From Actinocorallia herbida (GTDB taxonomy: Bacteria; Actinomycetota; Actinomycetes; Streptosporangiales; Streptosporangiaceae): 64,000 bases of DNA. The DNA lies in the NCBI RefSeq assembly GCF_003751225.1, contig NZ_RJKE01000001.1, forward strand, positions 744,001 through 808,000, read 5' to 3'. Shown one piece after another: positions 7,599 through 16,317 of the stretch; position 1 is the stretch's first letter, and each line of letters opens with the position of its first letter. The notes beneath the pieces were generated by a model. That model was not told where the DNA came from. It worked only from the letters and a program-made list of their open reading frames with translations, and ran no database searches. A program made the translations under genes and the position numbers.

Positions 7599-9811
7599 TG
7601 CGTTCCTTTGAGGGTGAGGAAGCGCTCGACGACGATGGCGACGAACCCGACGAACAGCGGGAACGCCACCACCGTGTACGGGCGCAGCCGTGTCCACTGG
7701 TCGGGGGAGAGGCGGATCCGGCGCAGCTCACGGGCGGTGAGCACGCCGATGAGGACGGGGAGGTAGATCAGGCCCGCCGGGGTCCAGTTGCTGATGCCCA
7801 CGATGAGCCCGGTCGGCGTCGGCCGCTCGGCCGGCTCGCCGACCTGCTCGACGAGCTTGTAGACCGAAGCGTCAGGGCCGGCGTAGACCTCCTTGAACTT
7901 GCCGGACGCCTTCACCTCCCCGACCAGCCGCTGGTTCCAGTCGGGGGCGAGCCCGAAGTTGAGCACCTGGTAGGTGTCGTTCATCCGGGAGGAGTACAGG
8001 TAGCTGCCCGGCTCCTCCTGCATGGCCGAGATGATCTCGGCGACGTTCGGGCGGCGGTCGCGCGCCTCCTGCTTGGTCGGCGCGACCGGTGGCGTCTGGA
8101 GCAGTCCCGTCCGGTACGGCTCCTGGGCGAAGTGCGTCGCGGTGTAGCTGAAACTCTCGAAGTTCCGGTAGCCCCATGGCCCCTGCGGGGTCGCGCTGGC
8201 CGCCGCGGGCTCGGTGACGACCTCGCCCGACACCCACACCAGCGTGATCGGCTTGCCCTTGGCGTCGTCGAGCATCGCGTCGAGCGCGCGCAGCTCGCCG
8301 GGGCGCACCTGCTCGAACGCCTCGTTGCCGTACCGCACGACGAGGAACCCGCCCATGAGCAGCACCGCGAACGTGCTCGCCATGAGCGTCGGGCCCCACC
8401 GGCGCAGCCGCTGGCGGCGCGGCGCCGAGCGCACCACCGGCACCGGCTTGGGGTCGGGGTAGAACGCGTACGCCGCGAGGAACACCGCGCCGGGCAGCAT
8501 GAACAGGTAGGTGCGCAGCGCGATCTCGCCGCCGTAGGACTGGAGGCCGAACGAGCTGATCGGGACGATGAGCAGGATCAGCGCGACCCTGTCGTCGATG
8601 CCGCGGAACCTGCGGCGCAGCAGCCCGATGACGGTCAGCGCCATGACGACGAGCACGATGACGATCCGCAGCCGCTGGATCTTGCCGAGGTCGGGATCGC
8701 CGAACCCGATCCGTCCCGAGGTGCTCTCCAGGAGCGTCTGGAGAGGGTTGCCGCCGCCCGCGAACAGGGTGCCGCCCGGGTCGTAGCGCCAGTAGCCGTA
8801 GGCCATGAAGGAGATCCACGCCAGGTAGATCACCCCGCCGATGATCGGCAGCCCGCGCAGCTCGTTGCGGCCGACCAGCGCCAGCGCCGCAGAGGAGGCG
8901 ATGAGCAGGTACGGGGTGAGCTGGTGCGCGGCGGTGCCGACGAGCAGCAGCACCACGAGCAGGACGACGAGGAACCGCCGCTCCCACAGGCCGACCTCGC
9001 GGACGGGTTCCTCGCCGGTCGTCTTCGGCCCGAAGAAGAACGAGTACAGCTTGCCGGGCTCGTCGCCCTTGCCGCGCCTGCCGCCGATCCTGGTGCGCAG
9101 CACCGCGGGCCGGAACCAGGTGAGCAGGATCGCCAGGAAGAACAGGTAGACGAGGTACCCGAACGCCTGCGGGGCCAGGTAGTCCTGGCCGACCCAGTTG
9201 GCGACGGGGAACAGCCAGACCGCGAACCACTTGGCCCGCCAGTTGGCCTTCATCACCCGGACGATCATCGCCAGCGGCAGCAGGTACAGCAGCTGGATGA
9301 TGACCGGCGACCACTTGAACACCGGGTCGAGGTCGGTGACGCCGACGGCCTTGGCCACGAACCCGACGAACGCGAAGAACGCGGGCCAGGAGAAGCGGGC
9401 GTCGAGGTTGGTGCCGATGCTGCCGGTGCGGGTGATGAACTCGATGAACCCCGCGTGCTGCCAGACCGTCGGGAACCGGGCCATCGGCTCCATGATCTGG
9501 GCGAGCGTGTGCAGCGCGACGACCACCAGGACGACCTGCGCGCCGAGCAGCAGCCGCGACGACCTGCGCTGGGCGAGCGTCGCGACGAAGGTGAGCGTGA
9601 GCACCGCCGCGCCGATCAGCGTCGGCAGCGGGAGCACGCTGATGAGGCCGAGGCCCGTCGCGTCGCGCGGGGTGACCCCGCGCAGCGGCACCCAGTACAG
9701 GACCGCGCCGAGCCCCACGCACAGGCTCAGCAGGACGACGGGCAGCTTCTCCAGCGGATCGGACGGCAGGACTTCTGGCTCGGCGGCCGAGCGGGTCGTC
9801 GTCACGCTCAC
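7595..9811 (-). CDS. Large polytopic membrane protein, candidate polysaccharide polymerase or GT-C glycosyltransferase
   Basis: A 738-residue integral membrane protein with about 12 or more helices in the first 480 residues and one or two near the C-terminus, separated by a hydrophilic region of roughly 200 residues. An early loop contains NLDARFSWPAFFAF, with an acidic residue placed as in lipid-linked-sugar GT-C enzymes, and VGQDYLAPQAFGYLVYL follows. It lies between a Wzx-like flippase and a GT2 enzyme, with 4-base overlaps on both sides. Polymerase (Wzy-like) or GT-C function is inferred from topology and context; no sequence family is certain. Confidence 0.75.
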   Translation of the reverse strand: MSVTTTRSAAEPEVLPSDPLEKLPVVLLSLCVGLGAVLYWVPLRGVTPRDATGLGLISVLPLPTLIGAAVLTLTFVATLAQRRSSRLLLGAQVVLVVVALHTLAQIMEPMARFPTVWQHAGFIEFITRTGSIGTNLDARFSWPAFFAFVGFVAKAVGVTDLDPVFKWSPVIIQLLYLLPLAMIVRVMKANWRAKWFAVWLFPVANWVGQDYLAPQAFGYLVYLFFLAILLTWFRPAVLRTRIGGRRGKGDEPGKLYSFFFGPKTTGEEPVREVGLWERRFLVVLLVVLLLVGTAAHQLTPYLLIASSAALALVGRNELRGLPIIGGVIYLAWISFMAYGYWRYDPGGTLFAGGGNPLQTLLESTSGRIGFGDPDLGKIQRLRIVIVLVVMALTVIGLLRRRFRGIDDRVALILLIVPISSFGLQSYGGEIALRTYLFMLPGAVFLAAYAFYPDPKPVPVVRSAPRRQRLRRWGPTLMASTFAVLLMGGFLVVRYGNEAFEQVRPGELRALDAMLDDAKGKPITLVWVSGEVVTEPAAASATPQGPWGYRNFESFSYTATHFAQEPYRTGLLQTPPVAPTKQEARDRRPNVAEIISAMQEEPGSYLYSSRMNDTYQVLNFGLAPDWNQRLVGEVKASGKFKEVYAGPDASVYKLVEQVGEPAERPTPTGLIVGISNWTPAGLIYLPVLIGVLTARELRRIRLSPDQWTRLRPYTVVAFPLFVGFVAIVVERFLTLKGTQ

Positions 9812-11313
9812 TTTCCACCTTCCGTGGCTGACCGCGGCGCCGCGGCCTGCGGCGCGTCGGGGCCCTGCGGCCCTACCGGATCCGGGGACTGCGCCTGCGC
9901 CGGCGGCGCGGGCGGCCTGCCCGGCGCGCCCGCCCTGGCCGCCCGGCGCAGCGGCGGGAGCACCGCGAGCGCCACCGCGGTCTGCACCAGCAGCACCGAC
10001 CAGCCGACGGCCGCGAGGTGGTCGTCGTGCACGAAGACGCCGACGCCGATGACGACGCCGACGAACCTGAACACCTGGATCAGCGCGACGAGCCGGGTCC
10101 GCGACCGTACCCGCAGCACGCCGACATAGAGCTCGATGAGCGCCTTCGGCAGCGTCGACAGCGCCAGCAGGACGAGCACGAGCCCCGCCTCGTCGCCGAA
10201 GTGCGGGCCGAACAGGAACGGCAGGTTCAGCAGGTACGGCCCGGCCAATGCGACCAGCAGCGAGACCGGTACCAGCAGCATGAGCGTGCGGCGCAGCGCG
10301 TCGCGGGTGGTCCCGGCGAGGTCATCGGCGGCGTGCGAGCCCTCGACGGTCAGCGACATCGCCATGTTGAGCGCGAGCAGGTCGAGCATCAGGCCGAAGA
10401 TCCAGGCCATCGCGAAGTAGCCGTTGGCCGCCTCGCTGACCTTCGCCGCGACGAGCAGCGGGATGAAGTTGATGGCCGAGTGCGAGGCGACGGTGCCGAT
10501 GAAGTCGCCCTGGAGGTAGCGGCCGATCTCACCGGGCGTCGGCGTGTGGTGGCGGTCCTTGGTCAGCTCCGCGTGCTCGGGCAGGAGCCGCCGGAAGACG
10601 AGCCAGTCCATCGGCAGCACCAGGAAGATCACCGGGATCATCGTGGCGAGCAGGATGCCGTCGGACGGCGCGAACGTCCACGCGAGCCCGGCGAGGACGA
10701 GGAACTTCACCAGCCCGTACGCGGTGTTCTTCACCGGCACCCACCCGGCGTGCCGCAGCCCCGTCAGGGCCGCGTCCTGCTGGGTGAAGACGTTCCACGC
10801 GGCGATGAAGACGATGAACGGGATCGCGTGCGCCGGATCGGCGAGCTGGTCGTAGTTGGGGCTGTCCCACCAGGCGAGCGACAGCACGAAGCCGACGCCG
10901 AGCAGCACCGCGAGCACCGCGCCGAACAGGTACGTGGCGAGGATGAGCCGCCCGGACGAGCGGCCCGCCTGCGGGATGAACCGCATCAGCACGTAGTTCA
11001 GCGTGGTCATGCCGCCGATGCACATGACCGCCTGGATGACCGCGGCGTTGCGGCCGAAGTCCGCGGGCCCGTAGAAGTGCCCGGCCGCGATCCAGAAGCC
11101 GAGGCCGAGCACGCCGGTGAGCCCGCCGTTCAGCATGAGCGCGTAGGCGTTGCGGAACAGCGGGTTGCCCAGCTCCCCGCGCAGCCACGCCAGCCGCGGC
11201 CCGCGCGGGGCGGGGCCGAGGTGCTCGGGCCCGAGGAGCCCGGTGACGTCCTCGCCCGTCTCCGGCGCGGGAGATCCTGCCGCGGCCGCGTCGACGGCCT
11301 TCGGGTCAGCCAT
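9808..11313 (-). CDS. Wzx-like polysaccharide flippase (MOP/MVF superfamily)
   Basis: A 501-residue membrane protein with 12-14 predicted helices after a roughly 60-residue cytoplasmic N-terminus. The first helices (NAYALMLNGGLTGVLGLGFW, then AGHFYGPADFGRNAAV) match the start of MOP-superfamily O-antigen or teichuronic acid translocases, which flip undecaprenyl-linked glycans to the outer leaflet. It ends in a Pro/Ala-rich tail. Its ATG overlaps the deacetylase stop by 8 bases and its end overlaps the next gene by 4, so it is mid-operon. Together with the adjacent polymerase-like protein it suggests a Wzx/Wzy-type export route. Confidence 0.85.
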   Translation of the reverse strand: MADPKAVDAAAAGSPAPETGEDVTGLLGPEHLGPAPRGPRLAWLRGELGNPLFRNAYALMLNGGLTGVLGLGFWIAAGHFYGPADFGRNAAVIQAVMCIGGMTTLNYVLMRFIPQAGRSSGRLILATYLFGAVLAVLLGVGFVLSLAWWDSPNYDQLADPAHAIPFIVFIAAWNVFTQQDAALTGLRHAGWVPVKNTAYGLVKFLVLAGLAWTFAPSDGILLATMIPVIFLVLPMDWLVFRRLLPEHAELTKDRHHTPTPGEIGRYLQGDFIGTVASHSAINFIPLLVAAKVSEAANGYFAMAWIFGLMLDLLALNMAMSLTVEGSHAADDLAGTTRDALRRTLMLLVPVSLLVALAGPYLLNLPFLFGPHFGDEAGLVLVLLALSTLPKALIELYVGVLRVRSRTRLVALIQVFRFVGVVIGVGVFVHDDHLAAVGWSVLLVQTAVALAVLPPLRRAARAGAPGRPPAPPAQAQSPDPVGPQGPDAPQAAAPRSATEGGK

Positions 11314-12103
11314 GGTGCATCGTCTTCCGGTAGAGGTACCTGGACCGGCGTACGAGCGCGTACCCCTTCGTCAGTGCCTTCTCCCGGAAGAACCCATGCC
11401 CCCCTTCGGCGATCTTCCCGAAAAGATCAAGGGAGGTGGACCGCTGCACCGTCAGCCTGGGGATCGCGTAGCCGGAGCGCACTTGCGCGATGTCGTTGGC
11501 GACCACATACGCCGAGGCGTATCCGGCGCGCGCCACGGCCCGCCTCACGCGGGCGCTGGAGTAACCGTAGGGATAGGCCATCGTGGCCACCTGCTGCTGG
11601 AGCCTGTCCTCCAGCAGGAGCCTGCTGCGCGTCAGCTCGTCGTGCAGCGCGCCGTCGGGCAGCTGGTCGAGCTGCGGATGGCTGTGGCTGTGCGCGCCGA
11701 CCTCGATCCCGTGCGCGACGATCTCCTTCACGTGCGCCCAGGAGAGCATCGCGTCGAGCGGACGGCCCGCCGCGTCCGGCCCGGCGTCGTCGAGCCACCC
11801 GGTGGTGACGAACACCGTCGCGGGGAACCCGAAGGACTCCAGGACGGGCAGGGCCTCGGCGTGGAAGTCGGCGTAACCGTCGTCGAAGGTGATGCAGATC
11901 GGCTTGGGCGCGTCGGCGTACGGGCCGCTGCCGGGCGCCGCGTGCAGGCCGGCCAGTCCCGACAGCGGGACCGGGGTGAACCCCCGGTCCCGCAGCACGG
12001 CGAGCTGTTCGGCGAACATGCCGGGGTCCACGGACAGTCCGGCGGTCTCCGGCGGCGGGTCGGCGCGCACCGAGTGGTACATGAGGATCGGGACGCCGGG
12101 CAT
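11306..12103 (-). CDS. Polysaccharide deacetylase (CE4/NodB domain)
   Basis: A 265-residue protein. It has the CE4 motifs: PILMYHSVRAD at the N-terminus, TFDDGYADFH (motif 1, catalytic and metal Asp pair), EVGAHSHSHPQLDQL (motif 2, HxxxH metal ligands) and AYPYGYSSARVRRAV (motif 3). Such enzymes remove N-acetyl groups from GlcNAc-containing glycans. No signal peptide is visible, so it may act on lipid-linked intermediates or leave by another route. The start ATG at 12103 is one base after the stop of the upstream GT2, with a GGGG-rich ribosome site. The last residues are basic (YRKTMHHG). Confidence 0.88.
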   Translation of the reverse strand: MPGVPILMYHSVRADPPPETAGLSVDPGMFAEQLAVLRDRGFTPVPLSGLAGLHAAPGSGPYADAPKPICITFDDGYADFHAEALPVLESFGFPATVFVTTGWLDDAGPDAAGRPLDAMLSWAHVKEIVAHGIEVGAHSHSHPQLDQLPDGALHDELTRSRLLLEDRLQQQVATMAYPYGYSSARVRRAVARAGYASAYVVANDIAQVRSGYAIPRLTVQRSTSLDLFGKIAEGGHGFFREKALTKGYALVRRSRYLYRKTMHHG

Positions 12104-12104
12104 C

Positions 12105-13169
12105 TCAGCCCCCCTTGCGGACGGCGCGCCTGCCCACCAGGTACCCGGTGGCGGTGAACCCGAGGCCCGCGGTGATGGCCGCGGCCCTGCCGAGCCCGGC
12201 GACGTCGCCGCGCACCGCCTCGCCGACGCCGCGCAGCGCCCCCTTGGGGAGGGTCTTGAACGCGTGCGCCCGCTCGTTCGACAGGCCGTCCTGGCTGCCG
12301 ACCATCGAGGCCACCAGCGCCTTGGACAGGCCCTCGGCGTAGCAGCGCGACCGGTAGTAGGCGAAGCGGGTGCGCTCGACCGGGACCCGGTGCCAGATGA
12401 CGGCCTCGGGTTCGAAGAGCTGGACCGCGTCCGGCCTGCGCTGGCCGAGCCGGATGCAGAACTCCGTCTCCTCGCAGCCGAGCGGCCGGTCGATGGCGTG
12501 GGTGCGGCCGATGTCGCTGGAGAAGCCGCCCGCGACCTCGAACGCCTCCTTGCGGAACGAGGCGTTGCCACCGAGGACGTTGCGTACGGGTCCGGGCAGC
12601 ATGCCCCGGTAGGTTCCGCCGACGGTCCATTCGAACTCGTCCGGGAACCATCGCGGCCTTTTCCCCGTTTGCACGGTGAAGGCCTCTGCGGAGTCGGGGT
12701 GAAGATGGGGGTCTCCGGTCTGGATCCGCAGAGGCCTCCCCTTCTCCAGGTGCGTCCGCAGTTCCGCGGAGCCGGGCGAGCCCGGCCACAGCGAGAGCGT
12801 CCGGCCGCCGACGCCCAGCACCTTCGGGTCCGCGGCGTAGGCCGCGGCGAACGCCGCGAGCCAGCCGGGCGCCGCGACGGCGTCGTCGTCGAGGAAGGCC
12901 ACCACGTCGCCCTCGGCCAGGGAGACCCCGGTGTTCTTGCCACCGGAAAGGCCGCGCGCCTCGGCGTTCTCCACCACCCGCACGTCGGGCAGCGCCTCGC
13001 TCAGCCGCCGGTACAGCTCGGTGTTGTGGTCGACCGACAGGATGATCTCGTGGGCCGGATGCCGCTGCCTGCGGACCGACTCCACGGCCGCGAGGACGTC
13101 GTCCCAGCGTTTGTCGGTGAAGGCGCAGATCACGACCGAGATGCCGGTCCCGGCGCCGGGTGTCGTCAT
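12105..13169 (-). CDS. GT2-family glycosyltransferase
   Basis: A 354-residue protein with a GT-A domain: ISVVICAFTDKRWDDVLAAV, EARGLSGGKNTGV, the metal-binding VAFLDDDAVAAPGW, and a later GGNASFRKEAFEVAGGF and GCEETEFCIRLG that supply the acceptor-site acidic residues. The C-terminal 60 residues are amphipathic or hydrophobic (GRAAAITAGLGFTATGYLV) and could bind the membrane. The ATG overlaps the stop of the CelD-like GNAT gene (ATGA), and the stop is one base from the deacetylase start. It probably adds one sugar to the growing repeat unit. Confidence 0.88.
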   Translation of the reverse strand: MTTPGAGTGISVVICAFTDKRWDDVLAAVESVRRQRHPAHEIILSVDHNTELYRRLSEALPDVRVVENAEARGLSGGKNTGVSLAEGDVVAFLDDDAVAAPGWLAAFAAAYAADPKVLGVGGRTLSLWPGSPGSAELRTHLEKGRPLRIQTGDPHLHPDSAEAFTVQTGKRPRWFPDEFEWTVGGTYRGMLPGPVRNVLGGNASFRKEAFEVAGGFSSDIGRTHAIDRPLGCEETEFCIRLGQRRPDAVQLFEPEAVIWHRVPVERTRFAYYRSRCYAEGLSKALVASMVGSQDGLSNERAHAFKTLPKGALRGVGEAVRGDVAGLGRAAAITAGLGFTATGYLVGRRAVRKGG

Positions 13170-14236
13170 GCCGACCGCCCCCGCAATTTGGCGTAGCCCT
13201 TCAGTACCCGGTCGGCCTGCCGGTAGAACTTCGGATTGTCCAGCGCCTTGTCGCGCAGCCGGTTGAGCGGCACGTGCCGGACCCAGTGCAGGGCCGCCCC
13301 GGCCGACGGACGGGCCACCCGGCCCTCGGCGATGGGGATCTCACGGCTCTTCAGCCACTCCTTGAACTCCTTGCCGCCGCGGCCCATCCAGATCTCGTCG
13401 AGGCCGGATCCGGACGCGCCCTCGGCCAGCCGCAGATGGCCGATCATCCCCGGCGAGTAGCGCGCGAACTCGGTGTCGTAGGCGGGGAACCAGCCCGCCA
13501 TCGACGCCCCGTCCCGCAGTCCGAAGTGCATCGAGACCGGACGGCCCCCGGCGCGCAGCACGCTCAGCACGCCGAAGCCCGTCTCGTGGAAGTGCCGCAT
13601 GAGGCCGACGATCCAGGGCCGGGTGAACCTGTCGGTGCGCCCCGTCCGCTGGTACTGGGCGGACTTCCAGCGCATGAGCAGGCGCAGGTCGTCCGGCTCG
13701 GCGGAGGCGAAGTCGTAACTCAGCTCGCCGACCTCCCGGCCGAGCTTGCGCTCCTTGTAGCGGATCGTCTTGTGCGTCTTGGGGGCCATCGCCCTGGCCT
13801 CGGCCTCCCACGCGGGGAAGCCGGCGGCCAGATCGATGATGGGCTCGACCCGCACCACCTGGTGGTACGGGGCGAACACGCGCTGCGCCGCGATGAGGTG
13901 GTCGAAGTCCCACACGCCGAGCCCGCAGGCGCGCAGCAGCTCGCTCGCGGGCAGGTCGAAGGCGGGATCGGCGATGATGCCCTGGAGGTCGGTCAGCCCG
14001 AACCCCACCGGGTGGCCGACGCCGCCCCGGTGGCGTTCGAACGGGAAGAAGGCGGCGACCCCCGCGCCGTCTTCGACGACCCCCACCCGCACGTCGTCAC
14101 GGAACCGCGCGACGCCCTGGGTGAACTCCGGGGCGAGGAACGGGTTGCTCAGGGACGGGTCCGCTCCGCGCAGTTCCCGCCACCTTCGCAGCTCCGGCTC
14201 GCCCAGCTCGGAGGGCCGGACGACGTGGGTCCTCAT
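13166..14236 (-). CDS. GNAT-fold acyltransferase of the CelD/BioF2 type
   Basis: A 356-residue protein resembling the CelD-like GNAT family that recurs in exopolysaccharide loci. Visible landmarks are LSNPFLAPEFTQGVARF near the N-terminus, a basic HKTIRYKERKLGREVG stretch, and the C-terminal GNAT half: VLRAGGRPVSMHFGLRDG, then WFPAYDTEFARYSPGM and DEIWMGRGGKEFKEWL. The family is thought to acylate sugars or to transfer amino acids in a FemAB-like way; which applies here is not known. Start ATG 14236 overlaps the upstream GT2 stop (ATGA). Confidence 0.8.
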   Translation of the reverse strand: MRTHVVRPSELGEPELRRWRELRGADPSLSNPFLAPEFTQGVARFRDDVRVGVVEDGAGVAAFFPFERHRGGVGHPVGFGLTDLQGIIADPAFDLPASELLRACGLGVWDFDHLIAAQRVFAPYHQVVRVEPIIDLAAGFPAWEAEARAMAPKTHKTIRYKERKLGREVGELSYDFASAEPDDLRLLMRWKSAQYQRTGRTDRFTRPWIVGLMRHFHETGFGVLSVLRAGGRPVSMHFGLRDGASMAGWFPAYDTEFARYSPGMIGHLRLAEGASGSGLDEIWMGRGGKEFKEWLKSREIPIAEGRVARPSAGAALHWVRHVPLNRLRDKALDNPKFYRQADRVLKGYAKLRGRSA

Positions 14237-15063
14237 TTGGCCCTCGCCGCCGCCAGACTGCCGACGGAGACCGGCTCGAAAGATGTGTTCAGGTGGGAAT
14301 TGTCGAGTTTGCCGGCGAACCGGAGCTTGAACATCGTCTTCAGCACCCGCCAACCATCCCGGAAGGTGTTGAGGTTCGACTCGCCGAATCGCCGATGGGA
14401 CTCATGACTCGCCACTTCGGCGACCTTGAGCCCGGCCCGGACCGCGTTGACGCAGATCTCGGTCTCGATCTCGAAGCCCGTCGACTGGAGCTGGAGCTTC
14501 TCGACCACGTTGCGGCGCATCGCGACGTACCCGTAGCACAGGTCGGTCCACTTCTGGCCGTAGAGGATGTTGGCGGTGCGGGTGAGCCAGAGGTTGCCCT
14601 TGTCGCGCAGCCACGTGAGGTCGTCGGAGCCGCCGCCGCAGTTGTAGCGGGAGCCCTTCACGAACTCGAAGCCCCGGCAGAGCAGGGACAGGAAGCTGTC
14701 GAACTCGGCCGGGTCCATCGACCCGTCCGCGTCGAGCATGATGATGACCTCGCTGGTGGCCGCGGCCATTCCGGTGCGCATCGCGGTGCCCTTCCCCGTC
14801 GGGGGCTCCACGATGATGACCGCGTCGGGCCGCAGCAGCCGGGTGATCTCCACGGTGCCGTCCGTCGATTCCCCGTCGACGATGACGACCTCGTCCACCG
14901 CGGTCAGCCGTGGCAGCAGCCATCGGAGATTGTCGGCTTCATTGAGAGTAGGGATCACGGCGGTGACCGTGGGCCATTGGGTCCGCCGCCTGGACAGATC
15001 CAGCCGGTTGCGCCGGGCGGTCTGCGACAGCATCGCCGGCCCGAGGGAGTGCTGGGTGTTCAT
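14233..15063 (-). CDS. GT2 glycosyltransferase of the polyprenyl-phosphate (DPM1-like) type, first gene of the operon
   Basis: A 276-residue protein with a compact GT-A fold: VTAVIPTLNEADNLRWLL, VVIVDGESTDGTVE, PPTGKGTAMRTGM and IIMLDADGSMDP (DxD). This set is that of dolichol/polyprenyl-phosphate sugar synthases, so it may load the lipid carrier for the polysaccharide. No C-terminal membrane helices are present. The start is uncertain: I chose ATG 15063 (GGGGG six bases upstream), but in-frame ATGs at 15117 and 15144 would add 18 or 27 residues. It is the promoter-proximal gene of the eight-gene minus-strand operon. Confidence 0.82.
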   Translation of the reverse strand: MNTQHSLGPAMLSQTARRNRLDLSRRRTQWPTVTAVIPTLNEADNLRWLLPRLTAVDEVVIVDGESTDGTVEITRLLRPDAVIIVEPPTGKGTAMRTGMAAATSEVIIMLDADGSMDPAEFDSFLSLLCRGFEFVKGSRYNCGGGSDDLTWLRDKGNLWLTRTANILYGQKWTDLCYGYVAMRRNVVEKLQLQSTGFEIETEICVNAVRAGLKVAEVASHESHRRFGESNLNTFRDGWRVLKTMFKLRFAGKLDNSHLNTSFEPVSVGSLAAARAK

Positions 15064-15552
15064 GAGGGCCCCCGTGCGGAGTGGGTATCTGCTCTGTTTG
15101 ATGTAGGCCACCCTCATGATGTTCAGATGTACGCGGAAGGCCATCCCTTAGGTGACGTTGGCCATCCTACGACCAGCGGATCCATGCGGACAGTCAGGGG
15201 TCGACTACAACGGGTTGGTAGCCCCCGGTGTTATGGAAATGGGCGGTTGATGGTGGTATGCCGTGCACATTTCGGGCGTGCAGGGGCCCCTGACTCGTCA
15301 CTTGAATGCGTGGTGGCCTAGCGCAAGGGGGGATCGGCACTGTGCATTCCCGCAGGAATCGGTATATGACGCCGGGGACAGATCTTCGTACGGATCTTGA
15401 AGACGTCCGGCGAACCCGGAGTGAGCAGGTAAATCGCGCCGGAAAAAGTGGATCACGTCCGGATCTGGTCGTGATGTGTGGCTATTCGTATTTGCTGTGA
15501 TTTGGTGGATCTTGTTGGGATTCACTGCCGTCACTCGGGTGCGCCCGGGACG
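15064..15552. other. Intergenic region upstream of the polysaccharide operon
   Basis: About 490 bases that are visibly richer in A+T than the flanking genes, between the SWIM-protein stop and the first glycosyltransferase start. It should hold the operon promoter (minus strand). Short open frames occur on both strands, but none has a convincing ribosome site or coding bias. No strong hairpin or recognisable riboswitch was found by eye. Confidence 0.5.
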
Positions 15553-16317
15553 TCACTCGCCCAACGCGCGGTACAGCGGCCCGAGTACCTCGGTGAGCTT
15601 GCGCCGTCGCACCCGCACCTCTGGCGGGTCCAGGAGGGTCAGCAGGAGGTCCGGCGGGGCGGGCGGCGCCGCCTGGCCCTCGCGCAGCGCGGCGAGGCCC
15701 GCGGGCGGGGCCCAGAAGCCCTCCGCGGTCAGCGGCGGGCCCGCCGGCTCGGTCGCCGCGGCGGACTCCGCCGGACGGCGGCGCAGCGCGGTGCGCAGTT
15801 CCTCGGCGGTCCTGCCGTTCCAGGCCGGGATGAGGAACGGGTCGTCGTCGAACGCCTCGGCCAGCATCGCCAGCGCGGCGAGCGCGTGGTCGCAGGTGCC
15901 GCCCCAGTCCGGGCAGTCGCACATGACGTGCAGGTCCTCGGCGGACTCGGGGAAGAGCGGCACCCCGCAGTCGGCGAACACCCGCTCCACCTCGCGCGGC
16001 AGCTCACCGCCGAGGATCCGCGCCCGGACGACCGAGCGCCGCGCCAGCTCGCCCTCGATCTCGTCCCAGCCCTCGATCTCCGGAAGCCCCAGCGTCACCT
16101 GGTAGGGCTCCTCGCGGGAACCCTGCACCAGGCCCGTCACCTCGTACGCGCGGACGTCCAGGCGCAGCACGCGGTCGCGGGCGGCCACGCCGCGGGCGAG
16201 CGGCCCGGTGCCGGTGAAGCCCGCCAGCGCCGTCAGGAACCGCCGGGACCACCAGGTGTCCTCCGGGGAGGCGGCGGCGCGCGGGGTCACCTTGCGGACC
16301 CGGATCGGCCTGGCCAT
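15553..16317 (-). CDS. SWIM zinc-finger protein, partner of the SNF2 ATPase
   Basis: A 254-residue protein with a SWIM zinc finger, CDCPDWGGTCDH, near residues 131-142 (CxCx(n)CxH). SWIM fingers bind DNA or protein partners. The region upstream (YEVTGLVQGSREEPYQVTL) resembles the barrel-like segment that normally precedes SWIM in this family; the C-terminal third is Ala/Pro-rich and variable. The ATG at 16317 shares one base with the SNF2 stop (TGATG), so translation is coupled. SWIM protein plus SNF2 helicase is a recurrent actinobacterial gene pair; its cellular task is not established. Confidence 0.88.
   Translation of the reverse strand: MARPIRVRKVTPRAAASPEDTWWSRRFLTALAGFTGTGPLARGVAARDRVLRLDVRAYEVTGLVQGSREEPYQVTLGLPEIEGWDEIEGELARRSVVRARILGGELPREVERVFADCGVPLFPESAEDLHVMCDCPDWGGTCDHALAALAMLAEAFDDDPFLIPAWNGRTAEELRTALRRRPAESAAATEPAGPPLTAEGFWAPPAGLAALREGQAAPPAPPDLLLTLLDPPEVRVRRRKLTEVLGPLYRALGE

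Noticed and set aside
15298-15534. A 78-codon minus-strand frame in the intergenic region upstream of the polysaccharide operon
   Set aside because: GTG start without a ribosome site, amino-acid composition unlike the neighbours, and no recognisable motif; kept as intergenic.
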